Made by a program: the position numbers and the translations under genes. Shown here in pieces: positions 9,388 through 18,375 of a stretch of 64,000 nt of DNA (position 1 is its first letter; the number at the start of each line of letters is the position of its first letter). The stretch comes from Rhodoferax sp. GW822-FHT02A01. Lineage in GTDB: Bacteria > Pseudomonadota > Gammaproteobacteria > Burkholderiales > Burkholderiaceae_C. Location: contig NZ_CP152376.1 of NCBI RefSeq assembly GCF_038784515.1, positions 2,728,001 through 2,792,000 on the forward strand. Reading direction: 5' to 3'. The notes beneath the pieces were generated by a model. That model searched no databases. It had not been told where the DNA came from and saw nothing but the letters and a program-made list of their open reading frames with translations.

Positions 9388-10356
9388 TCAGGCAGGCAGT
9401 TCCAGATCGAACTGCTTGCCGTACACCACCATGGCCGACGCCTTCAGGCTGCGCAGCACCACCTGAGCGGCCGGCGAAAGCAGGCGGTCACGCCGGGTGA
9501 TGAAGCCGAAGGGCTCCATGTCGCAGGGCAGGGTGATGGGCAGGATGGAAAAAAGCCCGTGGTCCGCGTAATAGCGCGCCACGTCGGTAGCCATCACGCT
9601 GACCATGTCACTTTGCTGCATCATCTTGGCGATGAACAGCAGCGAGCTGGTCTCCACGCTGTTGGTGGGGTGCGGCAGGTTGAGCTCCTGGAACATCAGG
9701 TCAAACCGATGCCGCAGCGCGCTGCCAGCGGGAGCCACGATCCAGCCGTAGCCCAACATGTCTTCCACCGTCAGTTTGCTCACCGAAAACAAGGGATGGC
9801 CCGGACGCGCCACGGCGCAAACCGGCTCGTCGGTAACCACTTCGTAACGCAGTGCGCCTTGGTCGTGCTCAGCTGAAAGCCGCCCCACCAGAATGTCCAG
9901 CGTGCCCCGGTTCAGGCGCTCGATGAGCAGATTGCTGGGCTCGATCTGGATGGTGATGTGCAGATTGGGATGTGCCTGCTTGACCGAGGCGACCGTGGGC
10001 GGCAGCAGGGCCAGCCCCGGGGCGGTGATGGAGCCGATGTTGACCTGCCCGAACTGACCGTTCTTGGCCGCCTGCAGCTCGTCATGGGCCTGGTTGAGCG
10101 TGGCCAGCGCGGCGCGGGCGTGCCGGATCATGGTTTCGCCATACCAAGTGGGGCGCATGCCCCGCGGCAGGCGCTCGAACAGAGACACCTCCAGCACATC
10201 CTCCAGATCCTTGAGCAGCTTGGACGCGGCTGGCTGCGTCATGTTGAGCACCTGGGCCGCGCGGTGGATGTTGCCTTCCTCCGACAAAGCCACCAGCAGC
10301 AGCAGTTGGCGCGTCTTCAGGCGGGCCCTCAGGAACCAATGGGTGTAATTTGTCAT
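9388..10356 (-). CDS. gbpR: LysR-family regulator, GbpR-like
   Basis: This 322-residue LysR-type regulator has an N-terminal winged helix-turn-helix (RARLKTRQLLLLVALSEEGNIHRAA, then QVLNMTQPAASKLLKDLE, about residues 10-70). The C-terminal substrate-binding fold begins near QVNIGSITAPGLALLP. It is transcribed away from chvE-gguAB. This is the arrangement of GbpR in Agrobacterium and Azospirillum, where it controls the sugar-binding protein ChvE in response to sugars such as galactose and arabinose. The shared 147-base intergenic region carries ATTGG repeats suited to a LysR tetramer. It probably also controls the catabolic genes on either side. Confidence 0.8.
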   Translation of the reverse strand: MTNYTHWFLRARLKTRQLLLLVALSEEGNIHRAAQVLNMTQPAASKLLKDLEDVLEVSLFERLPRGMRPTWYGETMIRHARAALATLNQAHDELQAAKNGQFGQVNIGSITAPGLALLPPTVASVKQAHPNLHITIQIEPSNLLIERLNRGTLDILVGRLSAEHDQGALRYEVVTDEPVCAVARPGHPLFSVSKLTVEDMLGYGWIVAPAGSALRHRFDLMFQELNLPHPTNSVETSSLLFIAKMMQQSDMVSVMATDVARYYADHGLFSILPITLPCDMEPFGFITRRDRLLSPAAQVVLRSLKASAMVVYGKQFDLELPA

Positions 10357-10369
10357 ATTAGGGTTATTA

Positions 10370-10415
10370 CCAATCTCAATTTGTGTATTGGATATTGGTC
10401 AAACTATATTGGATA
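10370..10415 (+). promoter_or_regulatory. ATTGG-repeat operator/promoter region for gbpR and chvE
   Basis: CCAAT at 10370-10374 faces ATTGG at 10387-10391, 10394-10398 and 10408-10412. The nonamer TATTGGATA occurs at 10386-10394 and 10407-10415, exactly 21 bases apart, which puts both copies on the same DNA face. A possible -10 (TATATT, 10405-10410) and weak -35 (TTGTGT, 10381-10386, 18-base spacer) overlap the repeats. This is the layout expected for a LysR regulator such as the adjacent GbpR homologue. Binding is inferred. Confidence 0.55.
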
Positions 10416-10503
10416 AGCATCGAACTTGTCCATATGATTTCGCCATCTGAGCCAGAAGGCAAAGACGCTAGAAATGACACCAATCAATTACAGGAGACGC
10501 ACA

Positions 10504-11580
10504 GTGACTGCTCGTAGAACAACTCTCAAGACTTTGGCCGCCGCTTTGGTGCTGGGTTTTGCAATCGGAACGCCCGTTGCACAGGCTCAGGACAAAGGCA
10601 CAGTCGGCGTGGCAATGCCCACCAAGACTTCCACCCGTTGGGTGAGTGACGGCAACAGCATGGTGGCAGCGCTGGCAGCCAAGGGCTACAAGACGGATCT
10701 GCAGTACGCCGACGATGACATCCCCAACCAGCTGGCCCAGATCGAAAACATGATCACCAAGGGTGTGAAGGCGCTGGTTATTGCTTCCATTGACGGCACC
10801 ACCCTGTCCAACGCCCTGCAAAAGGCCGCTGACAAGGGCATCAAGGTTGTTGCCTATGACCGTCTGATCGTGGGCAGCAAGAATGTGGACTACTACACCA
10901 CCTTCGACAACTTCCAGGTTGGCGTGCTGCAGGCACAGTCCCTGGAAAAGGCGCTGGGCCTGAAAGAAGGCAAGGGCCCGTTCAACATCGAACTGTTCGG
11001 CGGCTCTGCGGATGACAACAACGCCTTCTTCTTCTATGACGGCGCCATGTCCGTGCTGCAACCGTACATCGACAAGGGCAAGCTGGTCGTGCAGAGCAAG
11101 CAGCTGGGCATGAACAAGGTGTCCACCCTGCGCTGGGACGGTGCCGTGGCCCAGGCCCGCATGGACAATCTGCTGAGCGCCTACTACGGCAACAAGCGCG
11201 TGGACGCTGTGCTGTCCCCCTATGACGGTCTGAGCATCGGTATCCTGTCTTCCCTCAAAGGCGTGGGCTACGGCTCGGCATCGCAGCCCTACCCCTACGT
11301 GACCGGCCAGGATGCGGAAGTGCCTTCGGTGAAATCCATCATCCGCAAGGAGCAGTACTCCACCATCTTCAAGGACACGCGTGAGCTGGCCAAAGTCACG
11401 GCCAACCTGGTGGATGCGGTGCTGAGCGGCAAGCAGCCGGAAATCAACGACACCAAGACCTACAACAACAAGGTCAAGGTGGTTCCTTCCTACCTGCTCA
11501 AACCCATCCCTGTGGATCTTTCCAACTACAAGCAGGTGCTGATCGGCAGCGGCTATATCAAGGAAGAACAACTCAAGTAA
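10504..11580 (+). CDS. chvE: Sugar ABC transporter periplasmic binding protein ChvE
   Basis: This product is 358 residues from a GTG start at 10504. The GTG is preferred because AGGAG at 10492-10496 is correctly spaced; an ATG at 10474 would add ten residues and lacks a ribosome site. A signal peptide with core [13 protein letters not shown] ends near AQAQ. The mature protein belongs to the periplasmic binding protein 1 / ChvE-XylF group: [46 protein letters not shown] and PYVTGQDAE. ChvE proteins bind arabinose, galactose, glucose and related sugars. A strong terminator-like hairpin follows, so this gene is probably made in excess over the membrane subunits. Confidence 0.9.
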   Translation: MTARRTTLKTLAAALVLGFAIGTPVAQAQDKGTVGVAMPTKTSTRWVSDGNSMVAALAAKGYKTDLQYADDDIPNQLAQIENMITKGVKALVIASIDGTTLSNALQKAADKGIKVVAYDRLIVGSKNVDYYTTFDNFQVGVLQAQSLEKALGLKEGKGPFNIELFGGSADDNNAFFFYDGAMSVLQPYIDKGKLVVQSKQLGMNKVSTLRWDGAVAQARMDNLLSAYYGNKRVDAVLSPYDGLSIGILSSLKGVGYGSASQPYPYVTGQDAEVPSVKSIIRKEQYSTIFKDTRELAKVTANLVDAVLSGKQPEINDTKTYNNKVKVVPSYLLKPIPVDLSNYKQVLIGSGYIKEEQLK

Positions 11581-11599
11581 GCGTTTCAGGGCTACAGTC

Positions 11600-11634
11600 A
11601 AAGGCCCTGTGCAGCAACGCACAGGGCCTTTTTA
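11600..11634 (+). terminator. Strong intrinsic terminator/attenuator after chvE
   Basis: A 12-base-pair perfect stem, AAGGCCCTGTGC (11601-11612) with GCACAGGGCCTT (11619-11630), has a six-base loop and is followed by a T-rich run. It sits between chvE and gguA, which are otherwise in one direction. Partial read-through would set the usual high ratio of binding protein to ATPase and permease. Confidence 0.88.
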
Positions 11635-11664
11635 TTTCGTACAAGAAGAGAGACAGACAAGGCA

Positions 11665-13197
11665 ATGGCAGACCCTATTCTTGAAATGCGTGGAATCAAA
11701 AAGTCATTCCACGGCTTGCGTGCTTTGAGTGATGTCAACCTGACCGTCAGGTCCGGTGAAATCCATGCCATCGTTGGAGAAAATGGCGCCGGCAAATCGA
11801 CGTTGATGAAGGTGCTCAGCGGTGTCTATCCGCACGGTGATTTTGAAGGCCAGATTCGGTTCATGGGCGAGGATTGCCAGTTCCGTGGCATCGCCGACAG
11901 CGAGCACAAGGGCATCATCATCATCCACCAGGAGCTGGCGCTGGTACCGCTGCTCTCGATTACCGAAAACATCTTTCTGGGCAACGAGCAGTCCCATGGT
12001 GGCGTGATTGACTGGAGCGCTTCCTATGTCAAGACCCAGGCCCTGCTGAAAAAGGTCGGGCTCAACGAGTCTCCCAATGCGCTCATCACCAATCTGGGTG
12101 TGGGCAAGCAGCAACTGATTGAAATCGCCAAGGCGTTGTCCAAGGAAGTCAAACTGCTGATCCTGGACGAACCCACGGCCAGTTTGAACGAGACCGACAG
12201 CGACGCGCTGCTGGAGCTGTTGCTGGACCTCAAGGGTCACGGCATTTCCTGCATTCTGATTTCGCACAAGCTCAACGAAATTTCCAAGGTGGCCGACAGC
12301 ATCACGGTGTTGCGCGATGGTGCTACCGTAGCCTCGCTGGATTGCAGCGCCGGCAAGATCAGCGAAGACGTCGTCATCCGCCACATGGTGGGGCGTGAGA
12401 TGGCCGACCGCTATCCCAAGCGCACGCCCCAGATCGGCGACAAGGTGTTCGAGGTGAAGAACTGGAAGGTCCACCACGACGTGCATCCCGAGCGTGTCGT
12501 CATCAAGGGCGTGGACCTGCATGTCAACAAGGGTGAGATCGTTGGCATCGCCGGACTGATGGGCGCCGGTCGCACCGAGCTGGCCATGAGCATTTTTGGT
12601 CGCACCTATGGGCGCGACATCAGTGGCCAGGTGTTCGTGCACGGCAAGCCCGTGGATACCAGCACCGTGCAGAAGGCCATCGACAACGGCATTGCCTATG
12701 TGACGGAAGACCGCAAGGGCTACGGCCTGGTCCTGGAAGAAACCATCGCCTGGAACACCACGCTGGCCAATCTGGAGGCGGTGTCCAGCAACAGCGTGAT
12801 CCACGAAGGCCAGGAATTCAAGGTGGCAGAAGAGTACCGGCGCAAGCTCAATATCCGCAGCCCCGATGTGTACGCACGTACCGTCAACCTGTCGGGCGGA
12901 AACCAGCAGAAGGTGGTGCTGAGCAAATGGCTGTTCTCCAACCCCGAGGTGCTGATACTCGATGAGCCCACGCGCGGCATCGATGTGGGTGCCAAATACG
13001 AGATCTACACCATCATCGCGCAGCTGGCCGCAGAGGGCAAATGCGTGCTGATGATTTCCAGCGAGATGCCCGAGCTGTTGGGTATGTGCGACCGAATCTG
13101 TGTCCTCAACGAGGGAGCTTTCGTGGCCGAATTCTCGGCTGCCGAAGCGACACAGGAAAAAATCATGCGATCGATTGTGACATCCGGAGTGAACTGA
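11665..13197 (+). CDS. gguA: Sugar ABC transporter ATP-binding protein GguA
   Basis: This 510-residue tandem ATPase is typical of CUT2 sugar importers. The first domain has Walker [10 protein letters not shown] (about residue 38), a degenerate signature [13 protein letters not shown] and Walker [12 protein letters not shown]. The second domain has [10 protein letters not shown] in place of Walker [17 protein letters not shown] and [20 protein letters not shown]. It powers uptake through the permease encoded two bases downstream. Order and sequence fit GguA/MmsA, the ATPase of the multiple-monosaccharide transporter with ChvE; XylG is the nearest alternative. Confidence 0.9.
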   Translation: MADPILEMRGIKKSFHGLRALSDVNLTVRSGEIHAIVGENGAGKSTLMKVLSGVYPHGDFEGQIRFMGEDCQFRGIADSEHKGIIIIHQELALVPLLSITENIFLGNEQSHGGVIDWSASYVKTQALLKKVGLNESPNALITNLGVGKQQLIEIAKALSKEVKLLILDEPTASLNETDSDALLELLLDLKGHGISCILISHKLNEISKVADSITVLRDGATVASLDCSAGKISEDVVIRHMVGREMADRYPKRTPQIGDKVFEVKNWKVHHDVHPERVVIKGVDLHVNKGEIVGIAGLMGAGRTELAMSIFGRTYGRDISGQVFVHGKPVDTSTVQKAIDNGIAYVTEDRKGYGLVLEETIAWNTTLANLEAVSSNSVIHEGQEFKVAEEYRRKLNIRSPDVYARTVNLSGGNQQKVVLSKWLFSNPEVLILDEPTRGIDVGAKYEIYTIIAQLAAEGKCVLMISSEMPELLGMCDRICVLNEGAFVAEFSAAEATQEKIMRSIVTSGVN

Positions 13198-13199
13198 AC

Positions 13200-14393
13200 A
13201 TGGCAACCCAAACCCTACAAAACAAAGAGCAGGGGCAGATCAGCGGTCTGAGCTTCCTGAAAAACAACGTGCGCGAGTACGGGCTGTTGATGTCCCTGGT
13301 GGTCATCATGGTGTTCTTCCAGATCGAAACCGATGGCACCCTGTTCCAGCCGCTCAACCTGACCAACCTGATCCTGCAGAACAGCTACATCATCGTGATG
13401 GCGCTGGGCATGCTGCTGGTGATTGTGGCCGGCCATATCGACCTTTCGGTGGGCTCGGTCAGCGGCTTTGTCGGAGCCTGTGCCGCGGTGCTGATGGTCA
13501 ACCACAACGTCAACTTTGCGCTGGCAGGGTTTATCTGCCTGGTGCTGGGTGCCGTCATCGGTGCGGCACAAGGGTATTGGGTGGCGTTCTACAAGATACC
13601 GTCCTTTATCGTCACGCTGGCTGGCATGCTGGTGTTCAAGGGGCTGGCGCTGGCGGTGTTGCAGGGCTCATCCGTGGGCCCGTTCCCGGAGCAATTCCAG
13701 CTCCTGAGCACCGGCTTCATTCCCGATCCCCTGCACGGTGAAGGTTTGCGCATCACCTCGCTGATTGCGGGTTTGCTGATGGCGCTGATACTGCTGGTCT
13801 CCAAGATCCGCGGCCGCGCCGCCCGGGTACGCCATGGCATGGAAAGCGAGCCGGTGGTGTTCTTCATGATCAAGAACCTGGTGTTCGCCGGGATGATTGC
13901 CGCCTTCAGCTACCTGTTGGCTTCCTACAAGGGTCTGCCCAATGTGCTCATCGTCATGCTGCTGCTGATGCTGGTGTACGACTTTGTCACCTCCCGCACC
14001 ACGCTGGGCCGACGCATCTATGCGTTGGGAGGCAACGAGAAGGCCGCACGCCTGTCGGGCATCAAGACCGAGCGGCTGACCTTCTACACCTTCATCAACA
14101 TGGGCGTGCTGTCGGCCCTGGCCGGACTGATCTTTGCAGCGCGACTCAATACCGCTACACCCAAGGCCGGTCTGGGCTTTGAGCTCGACGTGATTGCGGC
14201 CTGCTTCATCGGAGGTGCATCGGCTTCCGGCGGTGTGGGCAAGGTGCTGGGTGCGGTGATTGGCGCCTTCATCATGGGTGTGATGAACAACGGCATGTCC
14301 ATCATGGGCATTGGCATCGACTACCAGCAGGTCATCAAGGGCCTGGTGTTGCTGGCAGCCGTATGCGTGGACGTGTACAACAAGAAGAAGTAA
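13200..14393 (+). CDS. gguB: Sugar ABC transporter permease GguB
   Basis: This 397-residue permease starts two bases after the ATPase stop. It is longer than most CUT2 permeases and shows repeated hydrophobic helices from about residue 25 to the C-terminus. It contains the family segments GMLLVIVAGHIDLSVGSV, FYKIPSFIVTLAGMLVFKGLAL and RRIYALGGNEKAARLSGI, and the later FIGGASASGGVGKVLGAVIGA. The extended insert around residues 170-260 (after the ALAVLQGSSVG segment) is typical of XylH/GguB/MmsB. It forms the inner-membrane channel with GguA. Arabinose, galactose and related monosaccharides are the inferred cargo. Confidence 0.9.
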   Translation: MATQTLQNKEQGQISGLSFLKNNVREYGLLMSLVVIMVFFQIETDGTLFQPLNLTNLILQNSYIIVMALGMLLVIVAGHIDLSVGSVSGFVGACAAVLMVNHNVNFALAGFICLVLGAVIGAAQGYWVAFYKIPSFIVTLAGMLVFKGLALAVLQGSSVGPFPEQFQLLSTGFIPDPLHGEGLRITSLIAGLLMALILLVSKIRGRAARVRHGMESEPVVFFMIKNLVFAGMIAAFSYLLASYKGLPNVLIVMLLLMLVYDFVTSRTTLGRRIYALGGNEKAARLSGIKTERLTFYTFINMGVLSALAGLIFAARLNTATPKAGLGFELDVIAACFIGGASASGGVGKVLGAVIGAFIMGVMNNGMSIMGIGIDYQQVIKGLVLLAAVCVDVYNKKK

Positions 14394-14404
14394 GGCGAGT
14401 CTCC

Positions 14405-15334
14405 ATGACAACAACTACTGCAGCCCGTTACAAGGGCGTATTCCCGGTCGTTCCCACCACGTTTACCGAAGATGGCGCACTGGACCTGGAGAGCCAGCTG
14501 CGCTGCGTGGATTTCATGATTGATGCCGGCTCCACGGGCTTGTGCATCTTGGCCAATTTTTCGGAGCAGTTTGTGCTGTCGGATGCGGAGCGCGAAGTGC
14601 TCACTTCCGCCATCCTGGCCCATGTGAAGGGGCGCGTGCCGGTAATCGTCACCACCACCCACTTCAGCACCCAGGTCTGTGTGGATCGCAGCGTGCGCGC
14701 GCAGCAGCAGGGCGCCTCCATGGTCATGGTGATGCCGCCCTACCACGGCGCCACCATCCGCGTGTCGGAAGCGCAAATCTACGAGTTCTATGCACGGCTG
14801 TCGGACGCCATCGACATCCCCATCATGATCCAAGATGCGCCTGTAAGCGGCACGCCCTTGTCTGCACCCTTCCTGGCACGCATGGCGCAGGAGATTGAGC
14901 ATGTCAGCTACTTCAAGATCGAGACGGCAGGTGCGGCTTCCAAGCTGCGTGAGTTGATTCGCCTGGGCGGCGCTGCCATCGAAGGTCCCTGGGATGGTGA
15001 GGAAGCCATCACGCTCATGCCCGACCTGGACGCAGGTGCCACTGGCGCCATGACCGGTGGTGCCTATCCGGATGGCATACGTCGCATTGTGGATGCGCAT
15101 GCTGCCGGCGACCGTGACACGGCCGCCGCCTTCTACCAACAATGGCTGCCGCTGATCAACTATGAAAACCGCCAGGGCGGCATACTGACCGCCAAGGCAC
15201 TGATGCGCGAGGGCGGCGTAATCGCCTGCGAAGCGCCGCGCCACCCCTTTCCCGCCATGCATCCGGAAGTCCGCAAGGGGCTGCTGGAAGTTGCACGGCG
15301 ACTGGACCCCCTGGTTTTGCGCTGGGGACACTGA
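14405..15334 (+). CDS. DapA-family L-2-keto-3-deoxyarabonate dehydratase
   Basis: This 309-residue class I aldolase/dehydratase fold protein contains GVFPVVPTTFTEDGALD, ANFSEQFVLSDAER, MPPYHGATIRVSE and IQDAPVSGTPLS. The Schiff-base lysine is in SYFKIET (about residue 172). The dihydrodipicolinate-synthase superfamily includes the dehydratase of the non-phosphorylative arabinose pathway, which turns L-2-keto-3-deoxyarabonate into 2-oxoglutarate semialdehyde. Position directly before a matching semialdehyde dehydrogenase gene supports that role. A 2-keto-3-deoxy acid aldolase function is the main alternative. It starts 11 bases after gguB. Confidence 0.83.
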   Translation: MTTTTAARYKGVFPVVPTTFTEDGALDLESQLRCVDFMIDAGSTGLCILANFSEQFVLSDAEREVLTSAILAHVKGRVPVIVTTTHFSTQVCVDRSVRAQQQGASMVMVMPPYHGATIRVSEAQIYEFYARLSDAIDIPIMIQDAPVSGTPLSAPFLARMAQEIEHVSYFKIETAGAASKLRELIRLGGAAIEGPWDGEEAITLMPDLDAGATGAMTGGAYPDGIRRIVDAHAAGDRDTAAAFYQQWLPLINYENRQGGILTAKALMREGGVIACEAPRHPFPAMHPEVRKGLLEVARRLDPLVLRWGH

Positions 15335-15342
15335 AAGAAACC

Positions 15343-16779
15343 ATGACACAACACCACAACCTCATTGCCGGCGAATGGCTGGCAGCGCCCAACTACGCGC
15401 CCAACATCAACCCCTCCAACCTGCAGGACAGCCTGGGCGACTATGCCCAGGCCGATGTGGCACAGCTCGATATGGCCGTGGCTGCCGCGCAGAAGGCTTT
15501 TCCCGCATGGTCCACCTCGGGCGTGCAGGCACGTGCGGATGCGTTGGACAAGATCGGCACGGAAATTCTGGCCCGCCGTGAGGAACTCGGAACCCTGTTG
15601 TCGCGCGAAGAGGGCAAGACCCGCGCCGAGGGTATTGGCGAAGTGGCACGTGCTGGCAACATCTTCAAATTCTTCGCCGGTGAATGCCTGCGCTTGGGCG
15701 GCGAGGTTTTGCCTTCGGTTCGCCCCGGCATTGGCGTGGAAATCACCCGCGAGCCTCTGGGTGTGATCGGCCTGATCACCCCCTGGAATTTTCCGATGGC
15801 GATCCCCGCCTGGAAGGTTGCACCTGCCCTGGCCTATGGCAATTGCGTTGTGCTCAAGCCGGCCGACCTGGTACCGGGCTGCGCCTGGGCGCTGGCCGAC
15901 ATCATCCACCGCAGCGGCATTCCGGCAGGCGTGTTCAACCTGGTGATGGGGCGCGGCAGTGTCATTGGCGATGCGCTGGTCAACCATCCCGGTATTGCTG
16001 CCGTGAGCTTTACCGGTTCGGTCGGTGTGGGGCAACGCATTGCGGCAGCGTGTGCGATCAACATGAAGAAGGTGCAGCTCGAGATGGGCGGCAAGAACCC
16101 GCAGGTGGTTCTGGACGACGCCGATCTGGGTGTGGCTGTGGAGCTGTGCGTGCAGAGCGCGTTCTACTCCACCGGTCAGCGCTGCACAGCGTCCAGCCGC
16201 CTGATCGTGACCGACAAGATCTACCCCGCCTTCATTGACGCCATGCAAAAGCGCATGGCCAGCATCAAGGTGGGCGACGCCTGCGCCGCAGGGACCGACA
16301 TCGGGCCGGTTGCCTCGCTGGCCCAGCTCGAGCAGGACATGTCCTATGTGGATATCGGCCAGAGCGAAGGTGCCACGCTGCTCGCAGGTGGAGATCGCTT
16401 GCAACGCGACACCGAGGGCTTCTACATGGCTCCCGCCTTGTTGGTGGACAGCACGCCGCAGATGCGCATCAACCGCGAAGAAATCTTTGGCCCGGTGGCC
16501 AGCGTCATCCGCGTGAAGGACTATGACGAAGCATTGGCTGTGGCCAACGACACGCCGTTTGGCCTGTCAGCCGGCATTGCCACTACCTCGCTCAAATACG
16601 CCACGCATTTCAAGCGCCACTCGCAAGCGGGCATGGTGATGGTCAACCTGCCAACGGCCGGGGTGGACTACCACGTGCCGTTCGGTGGCCGCAAGGGCTC
16701 CAGCTATGGCTCGCGCGAGCAGGGCACCTATGCCAAGGAGTTCTTTACCGTGGTCAAGACGGCCTATACCCTGGCTTGA
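15343..16779 (+). CDS. 2-oxoglutarate semialdehyde dehydrogenase (ALDH family)
   Basis: This 478-residue aldehyde dehydrogenase has the oxyanion asparagine in TPWNFPMAIPAWK (about residue 148), the glycine motif FTGSVGVGQ and the general-base glutamate in LEMGGKNPQ (about 247). The catalytic cysteine is in STGQRCTASSRL (about 281), and it has EEIFGPV near residue 382. All key residues are intact. The sequence resembles alpha-ketoglutaric semialdehyde dehydrogenases, which finish the oxidative pentose pathway by making 2-oxoglutarate with NAD(P)+. It starts eight bases after the DapA-family gene. Its stop overlaps the TTG at 16776, one possible start of dgoK, although the preferred dgoK start lies 17 bases downstream of the stop. 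Confidence 0.87.
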   Translation: MTQHHNLIAGEWLAAPNYAPNINPSNLQDSLGDYAQADVAQLDMAVAAAQKAFPAWSTSGVQARADALDKIGTEILARREELGTLLSREEGKTRAEGIGEVARAGNIFKFFAGECLRLGGEVLPSVRPGIGVEITREPLGVIGLITPWNFPMAIPAWKVAPALAYGNCVVLKPADLVPGCAWALADIIHRSGIPAGVFNLVMGRGSVIGDALVNHPGIAAVSFTGSVGVGQRIAAACAINMKKVQLEMGGKNPQVVLDDADLGVAVELCVQSAFYSTGQRCTASSRLIVTDKIYPAFIDAMQKRMASIKVGDACAAGTDIGPVASLAQLEQDMSYVDIGQSEGATLLAGGDRLQRDTEGFYMAPALLVDSTPQMRINREEIFGPVASVIRVKDYDEALAVANDTPFGLSAGIATTSLKYATHFKRHSQAGMVMVNLPTAGVDYHVPFGGRKGSSYGSREQGTYAKEFFTVVKTAYTLA

Positions 16780-16796
16780 GCGTGTCGGTTTCCGAA

Positions 16797-17717
16797 ATGC
16801 CGCAGCAGCTTGCCATGGTAGGCGTTGACTGGGGCACCACCCATCGTCGCGCCTATGCCCTCAATGACCAGGGCCAATGCCTGCGCACCCATGCAGACGG
16901 CGAAGGTGCGCTAGCCAGCAAGGGTCGCTTTGAACAGGCGCTGGTCCAGGCACTGCAGGCGCTGGATGTCGACACGACCCAGGTGGTGATGTCCGGCATG
17001 GTGGGCAGTGCGCTGGGCTGGGTGCAGGTCCCTTATGTGGATGAATCCGTGCTGCTGACTGATCTGGCGAAGCATCTGTATCCCGTGCCCGCTGGGCGTC
17101 TGGACTTGCAAGCCGTGATCGTGCCGGGCTACTGTGTGCGCGACAGCCACGGTCAGCCGGATGTGATGCGCGGCGAAGAAACGCAGCTGCTGGGCGCAGT
17201 CACGCTGGGTCACCACAGCGGCTGGTTTGTGCTGCCCGGAACCCACAGCAAGTGGGTGGAGCTGAGGGCCGGGCGTATTCAGCAGCTGCGCACCTATATG
17301 ACCGGTGAACTGTTTGACTTGCTGAGCAAGCAGGGGACCATCGCGGCGGCCATTGGTGCGGAGGAAGCATCCTGGGACCAGGCCGCTTTTGCGGACGGCG
17401 TGCAAGCGTCCGCGCAAGGTTCGCTCAGCCACTTGCTGTTTGGCTGCCGTGCACGGGTGGTGTGTGGCGACATGGTATCCAGCAGTGCCCGCGCCTATTT
17501 GAGTGGTCTGCTGATCGGGCACGAAATGCATGACGTACTGGGGCGCCCTGGTGCCACATCGTCGGTGCAGGACTTTTACCTGATCGGCTCGCCCGCACTG
17601 GCCACCTTGTACCGCGCCAGTGCAGAACAACTCGGCCTGCACTGCCACCTGATTGATGCGGAGCAGGCCTTTATCGGGGCTCTGTCCCATTTGCAAACCC
17701 ATTGGAAAAACACGTGA
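16797..17717 (+). CDS. dgoK: 2-dehydro-3-deoxygalactonokinase DgoK
   Basis: This kinase of about 306 residues belongs to the DgoK family and opens with VGVDWGTTHRRAYAL, the phosphate-binding loop. Later family features are MSGMVGSALGW, MRGEETQLLGA, LPGTHSKWVEL and MTGELFDLLSKQGT. It would phosphorylate 2-keto-3-deoxy-D-galactonate at C6 with ATP. The start is uncertain: TTG 16776, GTG 16782, ATG 16797 and ATG 16815 are all in frame and none has a clear ribosome site. I chose 16797. The stop overlaps the dgoA start (GTGA at 17714-17717), so the two steps of the DeLey-Doudoroff branch are coupled. Confidence 0.87.
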   Translation: MPQQLAMVGVDWGTTHRRAYALNDQGQCLRTHADGEGALASKGRFEQALVQALQALDVDTTQVVMSGMVGSALGWVQVPYVDESVLLTDLAKHLYPVPAGRLDLQAVIVPGYCVRDSHGQPDVMRGEETQLLGAVTLGHHSGWFVLPGTHSKWVELRAGRIQQLRTYMTGELFDLLSKQGTIAAAIGAEEASWDQAAFADGVQASAQGSLSHLLFGCRARVVCGDMVSSSARAYLSGLLIGHEMHDVLGRPGATSSVQDFYLIGSPALATLYRASAEQLGLHCHLIDAEQAFIGALSHLQTHWKNT

Positions 17718-18343
17718 CGACTCCCCACCAGTTATTGGTCCAAACCCGCAAGCTCCCCCTGGTTGCCATCCTGCGCGGGCTGACCGTGCAAGACGCAGAG
17801 GCCGTGGGTGCGGCCTTGTATGCCAGCGGCTTTCGTGCACTGGAAGTTCCGCTGAACCGCCCCGAAGCACTGGAGTGCATCGACCTGCTGGTGCGCACCC
17901 TGCCTGCCGACGCCCTGGTGGGTGGCGGCACCATGCTCACGGTGGCAGACGTTGACGCCGTGCATTCGGCCGGTGGCCGCCTCATGGTGGCGCCCAACTG
18001 CGATGCCCGGGTCATCGCCCGCGCGGTTGAGCTGGGCATGCTGAGTGCGCCCGGTGTGGTCACGCCCACCGAAGCCTTCACCGCGCTGCAGGCGGGTGCC
18101 CATGCGCTGAAGATATTCCCTGCCGACACCCTGGGTCTCGCGGGCCTCAAGGCCCTCAAGTCCGTACTTCCCGCAGGCACCGAGGTGTGGCCAGTGGGTG
18201 GCATTGACCCGGTCAACATGGCAGCCTGGAAACGGGCCGGGGCGACCGGATTCGGCATTGGCAGCCAGCTCTATACACCCGGCAAAACTGCGCAGGCTGT
18301 TGCGGAGACAGCCGCGCATTTCATCCAGGCCTGGCAAGGCTGA
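17714..18343 (+). CDS. dgoA: 2-dehydro-3-deoxy-6-phosphogalactonate aldolase DgoA
   Basis: This 209-residue class I aldolase of the KDPG/KDPGal family carries PLVAILRGL near the N-terminus and ALEVPLNRPEALE with the catalytic glutamate region. It also has GGGTMLTVADVD and the Schiff-base lysine in HALKIFPAD (about residue 127), followed by PVGGIDPVNM. It cleaves 2-keto-3-deoxy-6-phosphogalactonate to pyruvate and glyceraldehyde 3-phosphate. GTG at 17714 overlaps the dgoK stop by four bases and is preferred; TTG at 17702 is also in frame. It is the last gene of the sugar locus and ends next to a convergent SDR gene. Confidence 0.9.
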   Translation: MTTPHQLLVQTRKLPLVAILRGLTVQDAEAVGAALYASGFRALEVPLNRPEALECIDLLVRTLPADALVGGGTMLTVADVDAVHSAGGRLMVAPNCDARVIARAVELGMLSAPGVVTPTEAFTALQAGAHALKIFPADTLGLAGLKALKSVLPAGTEVWPVGGIDPVNMAAWKRAGATGFGIGSQLYTPGKTAQAVAETAAHFIQAWQG

Positions 18344-18375
18344 AGTGCCGCGGGCCGTTGGGCCCCGTCTTCAGC
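18339..18375. terminator. Hairpin spanning the convergent stops of dgoA and the SDR gene
   Basis: GCTGAAG at 18339-18345 pairs with CTTCAGC at 18369-18375. Inside it is a GC-rich hairpin (CGGGCC with GGCCCCG and one bulge). The structure includes the dgoA stop codon and reaches the stop of the opposite gene at 18371. There is no long T run, so bidirectional termination is possible but not certain. Confidence 0.4.
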
